A stretch of 64,000 nt of DNA from Agreia sp. COWG. Lineage in GTDB: Bacteria; Actinomycetota; Actinomycetes; Actinomycetales; Microbacteriaceae. The stretch covers positions 186,001-250,000 of the forward strand of contig NZ_LR882035.1 of NCBI RefSeq assembly GCF_904528075.1. The letters are read 5' to 3'. The notes under the pieces were generated by a model, which had not been told where the DNA came from, searched no databases, and worked only from the letters and a program-made list of their open reading frames with translations. Each line of letters opens with the position of its first letter. Position 1 is the stretch's first letter. Position numbers and translations under genes: made by a program. Of this stretch, positions 60,076-64,000 are shown piece after piece.

Positions 60076-60917
60076 ACCGGCTACGCATCCGGCACGTCAC
60101 CGGATACCGCTACGAGGGTGAGGTGGCGGCTTCGTACAACGAGGCGCGCATGCTGCCCGTGTCGAGTAGCGACCAGTTCGTGCTCTTTTCGAACCTCGAG
60201 ATCGCGCCCGTGTCGAGTAACCACAACTACCTCGACTACTGGGGCACCCGGGTGAGCTCGTTCGAGGTGCTCACCCCGCACAAAGAGCTGTCGCTCACGG
60301 CGAACAGCCTGGTCGAGGTGCGGCCCCGAGCGCACAGTGCACATCCGGTCGGCTGGGAGGGTCTCGCCGAGGCCGCGGCCAAGGCGACGTCGTACGTCGA
60401 GCACTCCAAGCAGACGAGGCTGACCGACCCCAATGACGACCTGACGGCGCTGGCTGCCGAGATCGCGGCGAGAAACGAGAGCCCGTGCGAGGCGGCGCTC
60501 GAGATCTGCTCCGTCATCGGCGAGCAGATGCAATACGTGCAGGGCGTCACGCACGTGCATTCGACCGCCAAGGACTCCTGGGCCGACAAGCGCGGCGTCT
60601 GTCAAGACATCGCCCACATCGCGCTCGGTGCGCTGCGCTCGGTCGGCATTCCCGCGCGCTACGTGTCGGGCTATCTGCACCCGAAGCCCAACGCCGAGAT
60701 CGGTGAGACGGTGGCGGGGGAGTCGCACGCGTGGGTCGAGTGGTTCTGCGGCGAATGGCGAGGCTTCGACCCCACGAACTCGATCGACATCGGAGACCGT
60801 CACGTGACCGTGGGTCGGGGCCGCGACTACAACGACGTGGCTCCGCTTCGCGGCGTCTATGCCGGCCCGTTCGGCTCGACCCTCTTCGTCACAGTGGAGA
60901 TCACCCGAGAGAGCTGA
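60072..60917 (+). CDS. Transglutaminase-like cysteine peptidase family protein
   Basis: A 281-residue protein. An N-terminal beta-rich domain ('LRIRHVTGYRYEGEVAASYN') is followed by the transglutaminase core with Cys in 'KRGVCQDIAHIALGALRS', His in 'AGESHAWVEWFC' and Asp in 'WRGFDPTN'. It may cleave or transfer the peptide made by the ATP-grasp partner. No signal peptide, so the system is cytoplasmic. Confidence 0.93.
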   Translation: MNRLRIRHVTGYRYEGEVAASYNEARMLPVSSSDQFVLFSNLEIAPVSSNHNYLDYWGTRVSSFEVLTPHKELSLTANSLVEVRPRAHSAHPVGWEGLAEAAAKATSYVEHSKQTRLTDPNDDLTALAAEIAARNESPCEAALEICSVIGEQMQYVQGVTHVHSTAKDSWADKRGVCQDIAHIALGALRSVGIPARYVSGYLHPKPNAEIGETVAGESHAWVEWFCGEWRGFDPTNSIDIGDRHVTVGRGRDYNDVAPLRGVYAGPFGSTLFVTVEITRES

Positions 60918-60928
60918 GCCTTCTCCCT

Positions 60929-61011
60929 TCACGGCTGAGGAGATTTCTGCGACACGCCGGTGAAAGCTGCGCCGGGCACGGGGCGTCGCAGGTTTTTCCT
61001 CATCCGTGAAA
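60929..61011. repeat. About 83-bp palindromic repeat, family 2 copy C
   Basis: Left arm TTCACGGCTGAGGAGA and right arm TTTTTCCTCATCCGTGAA pair with two mismatches. The inner arms CTGCGAC and GTCGCAG are kept. It lies between two genes on the plus strand and could terminate the ATP-grasp operon. Confidence 0.8.
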
Positions 61012-61049
61012 GGGGAGTCGCCGGTCGGGGGCGGTGCCACAATGGGCGG

Positions 61050-61913
61050 GTGCCCCAGTTTCTCAGCGACCACGGCGTCGCCATCAGCTACCTCGCCTGG
61101 CCCGTCGAGAGCCCCCGGGGCATCGTGCAGATCGTGCACGGCCTCGGCGACCACGCGGCCCGGTACGCCGAGCTTGCAGCCCGGCTGAACGCATCCGGCT
61201 ATTCGGTCTACGCGCACGACCAGCGCGGCCACGGCGAGACGGCGAGACTGCCTGGCGCATCACCTCGTGCGGGCGAGCGGCGCATGGGCGTCGGCGGTCT
61301 GCGCTCTGCCGGTGACGACCTTGTGCGCTTCAGTCGACTATTGCGTGACGAGGCTGCGCGCGACGGCTCTCCGGGTGTGCCGCTGATCGTCGTCGGGCAC
61401 AGCCTCGGCTCGCTTATTCTGCAGCGCGTCATCAACACCCGCTCCACGGCGTTCGACGGTGTGGTGTTCTCGGGCACGGCATACCGGATGCCGGGGTCGA
61501 TGGACGGCGGCGACCTGACCCGGCGTCACCGCCCCGCGCGCCGGCAGGGCACCGGATTCGAGTGGCTGACGCGCGACGTCGCAAAGCAGCAGCAGGCCGC
61601 GGCCGACGAGCTGATGTTCGAGGCGAAGGCGCTCAAGGAGTTCGGCCTCAAGGACGGGCTGCGCCTGTTCGGGGTGCCGGGGCGCAGCATCCGGCACGAT
61701 CTGCCCGTGCTGATCGTGGGCGGCTCCGACGACATTCTCGGTGGCCCCGCGAGCATGCGGCGCCTGGCGCGCGCGTATCGGCGCCGCTCGAAGCTCGACG
61801 ACGTCGAGGTGGTGGTCTTCCCCGGCGCCCGGCACGAGATCTTCGCCGAGACGAACCGAGCAGAGGTGTTCGATCGCCTGGTCGACTGGCTCGATCACCA
61901 CACGGAGCCCTAG
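61050..61913 (+). CDS. Alpha/beta hydrolase, monoacylglycerol lipase-like
   Basis: A 287-residue serine hydrolase (Hydrolase_4 type). 'RGIVQIVHGLGDHAARYAEL' is the oxyanion region, 'VYAHDQRGHGET' follows, the nucleophile is in 'VVGHSLGSLI', the Asp in 'VGGSDDILGGP' and the His in 'FPGARHEIFAETN'. Cytoplasmic. The GTG at 61050 is used since homology starts there and GGGCGG lies before it. Confidence 0.88.
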   Translation: MPQFLSDHGVAISYLAWPVESPRGIVQIVHGLGDHAARYAELAARLNASGYSVYAHDQRGHGETARLPGASPRAGERRMGVGGLRSAGDDLVRFSRLLRDEAARDGSPGVPLIVVGHSLGSLILQRVINTRSTAFDGVVFSGTAYRMPGSMDGGDLTRRHRPARRQGTGFEWLTRDVAKQQQAAADELMFEAKALKEFGLKDGLRLFGVPGRSIRHDLPVLIVGGSDDILGGPASMRRLARAYRRRSKLDDVEVVVFPGARHEIFAETNRAEVFDRLVDWLDHHTEP

Positions 61914-62004
61914 GCCGCGCTGTCGCGGGGAGTGCCTTCTGAGCCACGCGACTCCTGAGGTGCGCCGCCCTGTGTGAGATGCAGCAAACGCCCCTTCGTT
62001 TCGA

Positions 62005-62025
62005 GCGGCAAGGGCCTTTTGCCGC
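62005..62025 (+). terminator. Small hairpin after the hydrolase gene
   Basis: GCGGCAA and TTGCCGC form a 7-base stem around GGGCCTT. The rest of the 182-base gap (61914-62095) shows no gene. Confidence 0.45.
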
Positions 62026-62095
62026 ACATGCTCGATCGCTCCGTTGCCGAGATGAGGCTCGGCTGGCGCATGCCCCCGCGGCGTAGGCTGGCGGC

Positions 62096-63145
62096 ATGCA
62101 TGGTGAATACAAGGTTCCTGGCGGAAAACTCGTCGTCGTCGACCTCGACGTGGTCGACGCGAAGATCGCGAACTTCCGCCTGGCAGGAGATTTCTTTCTC
62201 GAGCCGGATGACGCGCTGCCGCTGATCAACGCCGCCGTCGAGGGACTGCCCGTCGAGAGCGACGCCGCCACGATCGCGGGCGCCGTCAGGGCCGCGCTGC
62301 CCGAGGGTGCCCAGCTGCTCGGCTTCACCCCGGAATCCGTCGCCGTCGCTGTGCGCCGCTCGCTCGCCAAGGCGACCTCGTGGCGCGACTACGACTGGCA
62401 GGTCATTCACTCCAAGGCCGTGCCGCCCGTCGAGCAGATGGCGCTCGACGAGGTGCTGGCCATCGAGGTGGGCGAGGGCCGCCGCCAGCCCACGATGCGC
62501 ATCTGGGAGTGGGAGTCTCCCGCCGTCGTCATCGGCAGCTTCCAGTCGCTGAAGAACGAGGTCGACCTCGAGAACGCGGCGAAGTACGGCTTCGACGTGG
62601 TGCGCCGCATCTCGGGAGGCGGTGCCATGTTCATGGAGGCCGGCTCGGTGATCACGTATTCCATCTATGTTCCCGCGGCTCTCGTGTCGGGCATGACGTT
62701 CGCCGACTCGTACGCGTTTCTCGACGAGTGGGTCATCACCGCCCTCAAGTCGCTCGGCATCGACGCGCACTACGCGCCGCTGAACGACATCACGAGCCCC
62801 ACGGGCAAGATCGGCGGGGCCGCGCAGAAGCGCCTCGGCAACGGGGCCGTCGTGCATCACGTCACCATGAGCTACGACATGGATGGCGAGAAGATGGTGC
62901 AGGTGCTGCGCATCGGCCGAGAGAAGATGAGCGACAAGGGCACCAAGTCCGCGGCCAAGCGTGTCGACCCGCTGCGCAGCCAGACGGGCCTCACCCGAGC
63001 CGAGATCATCGACAAGATGATCGCGACGTTCACGGGCCTCTACGGCGCGACCGCCGGAGACATCACCGACGACGAGTACGCCAAGGCCGAGGAGCTCGTT
63101 CGAACCAAATTCAGCACGCCGGAGTGGATCGCGCGCGTTCCCTGA
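62096..63145 (+). CDS. Lipoate-protein ligase with N-terminal accessory domain
   Basis: A 349-residue protein. The first 85 residues ('MHGEYKVPGGKLVVVDLDVV', 'FRLAGDFFLEPDD') resemble the accessory domain that is C-terminal in E. coli LplA, here placed in front. The catalytic BPL/LplA fold follows: 'MRIWEWESPAVVIGSFQSLK', 'VVRRISGGGAMFMEAG' (lipoyl-AMP loop) and 'TGKIGGAAQKRLGNGAVVHH' with the catalytic Lys. It would attach lipoate to dehydrogenase E2 or GcvH proteins. Confidence 0.88.
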   Translation: MHGEYKVPGGKLVVVDLDVVDAKIANFRLAGDFFLEPDDALPLINAAVEGLPVESDAATIAGAVRAALPEGAQLLGFTPESVAVAVRRSLAKATSWRDYDWQVIHSKAVPPVEQMALDEVLAIEVGEGRRQPTMRIWEWESPAVVIGSFQSLKNEVDLENAAKYGFDVVRRISGGGAMFMEAGSVITYSIYVPAALVSGMTFADSYAFLDEWVITALKSLGIDAHYAPLNDITSPTGKIGGAAQKRLGNGAVVHHVTMSYDMDGEKMVQVLRIGREKMSDKGTKSAAKRVDPLRSQTGLTRAEIIDKMIATFTGLYGATAGDITDDEYAKAEELVRTKFSTPEWIARVP

Positions 63146-63146
63146 T

Positions 63147-63431
63147 CTAGCGCGTGGTGAGCGGCTTGTACTCGTCGTGCCGCTCGACGTAGGTCGCCAC
63201 GAACGGGCAGGCGGGGATGACGCGCAGCTCGCCCTCGGCCAGCTGGTCGAGCATGCCCTTCACCAGAGAGCCGCCGAGCCCGCTGCCCTGCCGAGATGGA
63301 TCGACCTCGGTGTGGGTGATGGCGATCGTGTTCTCCCTCAGCTCGTAGTCGGCCTGGCCGACCTGCTCGCCGTCGACCCACAGGGTGTAACGGTGGGCGT
63401 CGGGCTCGTGGCGTACTTCTCGGCTCTCCAT
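63147..63431 (-). CDS. Small GNAT-fold acetyltransferase (YidJ/NATD1-like)
   Basis: A 94-residue single-domain protein with 'YTLWVDGEQVGQADYELREN', 'ITHTEVDPSRQGSGLGGSLV' (acetyl-CoA loop) and 'ACPFVATYVERHDEY', the compact GNAT group of about 90-100 residues. It converges on the lipoate ligase with one base between. The ATG at 63431 starts the fold; the ribosome site is weak. The substrate is unknown. Confidence 0.87.
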   Translation of the reverse strand: MESREVRHEPDAHRYTLWVDGEQVGQADYELRENTIAITHTEVDPSRQGSGLGGSLVKGMLDQLAEGELRVIPACPFVATYVERHDEYKPLTTR

Positions 63432-63474
63432 CCGGTACACGATACGCGCGGGCCATACCTGCCACAATTGCACA

Positions 63475-64000
63475 ATGCCCGCCGACCCGACTCCCGCGGA
63501 CATAGGCCCCGCGGACATAGGCCCCGCGGAAGCAGGTGCCGCGCACTCGAGGGTCATCCACGGCGACAACCTGTCTGTTCTCGCCGGGCTGCCCGACGCG
63601 GGCTTCACGGTGATCTACCTCGATCCGCCCTTCAATACCGGGCGAGTGCAGAAGCGCCAGTCGACGACATCCGTTCGCACTGTCGCCGGAACCGGAACGG
63701 TGACCGGCTTCAAAGGGCAAAGCTACGAGCGCATCAAGGGCGATCTGCTCGCCTACGACGATGCGTTCGAGAACTACTGGGAGTTTCTGGAGCCGCGGTT
63801 GGTCGAGGCGTGGCGGCTGCTCGCCGCCGACGGAACCCTGTATCTGCACCTCGACTACCGCGAGGCGCATTATGCCAAGGTGCTGCTCGATGCCCTGTTC
63901 GGGCGGGAGTCTTTTCTCAACGAGATCATCTGGGCCTACGACTACGGCGCCAAGACCAAGAGCCGCTGGCCGGCGAAGCACGACACGATCCTCGTCTACG
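63475..64000 (+). CDS. Site-specific DNA methyltransferase (adenine-type), 3' end outside window
   Basis: About 175 residues are visible. 'VIHGDNLSVLAGLPDAGF' and the catalytic motif IV 'IYLDPPFNTG' come early, then 'WRLLAADGTLYLHLDYREAH' and 'LFGRESFLNEIIWAYDYG', the order of beta-class N6-adenine/N4-cytosine methylases. The N-terminus has a tandem 15-base duplication (GCGGACATAGGCCCC twice) that gives 'PADIG PADIG'. No restriction enzyme gene is seen in the window, so it may be an orphan or the partner may follow. Confidence 0.88.
   Translation, partial: MPADPTPADIGPADIGPAEAGAAHSRVIHGDNLSVLAGLPDAGFTVIYLDPPFNTGRVQKRQSTTSVRTVAGTGTVTGFKGQSYERIKGDLLAYDDAFENYWEFLEPRLVEAWRLLAADGTLYLHLDYREAHYAKVLLDALFGRESFLNEIIWAYDYGAKTKSRWPAKHDTILVY

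Noticed and set aside
1..64000. tRNA, rRNA, CRISPR array, riboswitch, transposase or integrase
   Set aside because: No cloverleaf, repeat-spacer pattern, known riboswitch core or recombinase motif was recognised on reading both strands; a covariance search would be needed to exclude small RNAs.

Overview
The window is about 64 kb of high-GC DNA with tightly packed genes, many 1-8 base stop/start overlaps and frequent GTG starts. The gene content suggests an actinobacterium, most likely of the Microbacteriaceae: a PutA with C-terminal aldehyde dehydrogenase, a DUF4011/MTES_1575-type helicase, CUT1 sugar transporters without their own ATPase, an ATP-grasp/alpha-E/transglutaminase operon, and a cysteine-free L36 under a Zur-like box. 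The family assignment is inference. It looks like ordinary chromosome: there is no rRNA, tRNA, prophage, transposase or CRISPR array that I can recognise.

Layout. 1-11 kb: the 3' part of putA converges on a 1,650-residue helicase/nuclease, followed by a MerR-quinone oxidoreductase pair, a SulP anion transporter and a VOC protein. 11-18.4 kb: a Tat-exported phosphoesterase-LamG protein, a GT-C membrane protein, DUF1772, then a deletion scar where a divergent ester cyclase and a HAD phosphatase have both lost their 5' ends; next come two TetR switches, each beside a divergently transcribed enzyme gene. 18.4-24.6 kb: a probable regulon of a LacI regulator, a 2H phosphoesterase, an inositol-monophosphatase-family enzyme and a UgpB/A/E-like transporter, with the same GGGAACGTTCCC operator in front of the two plus-strand units. 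24.7-30.5 kb: esterase, DUF202 membrane proteins, DUF808, PPK2, and GntR with a small alarmone synthetase. 30.5-33.2 kb: Lrp regulator divergent from dimethylargininase-rocD. 33-39 kb: aldo/keto reductase, DsbA-like protein without CxxC, CtaG, and a first oxidoreductase/isomerase pair. 39-47.7 kb: small and unknown proteins, including two tiny overlapping acidic ORFs and two adjacent membrane proteins sharing an undescribed repeat module, plus an MFS exporter. 47.8-51.2 kb: alditol oxidase and a second oxidoreductase/isomerase pair. 51.2-53.3 kb: a zinc-homeostasis island (SmtB-type ArsR, His-rich peptide, P-loop-less CobW, Zur-like box, Cys-free RpmJ). 53.3-57.4 kb: a two-component system and a DUF418-YceI pair. 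57.5-64 kb: ATP-grasp/alpha-E/transglutaminase, a lipase-like hydrolase, a lipoate ligase with rearranged domains, GNAT, and the start of a DNA methyltransferase.

Three distinct families of repeated palindromic elements (57 bp x2, about 84 bp x3, about 60 bp x2) occupy intergenic spaces, mostly at gene ends. Together with the LacI-controlled phosphoester locus, the repeat-module membrane proteins and the zinc island, these are the parts most worth following up.
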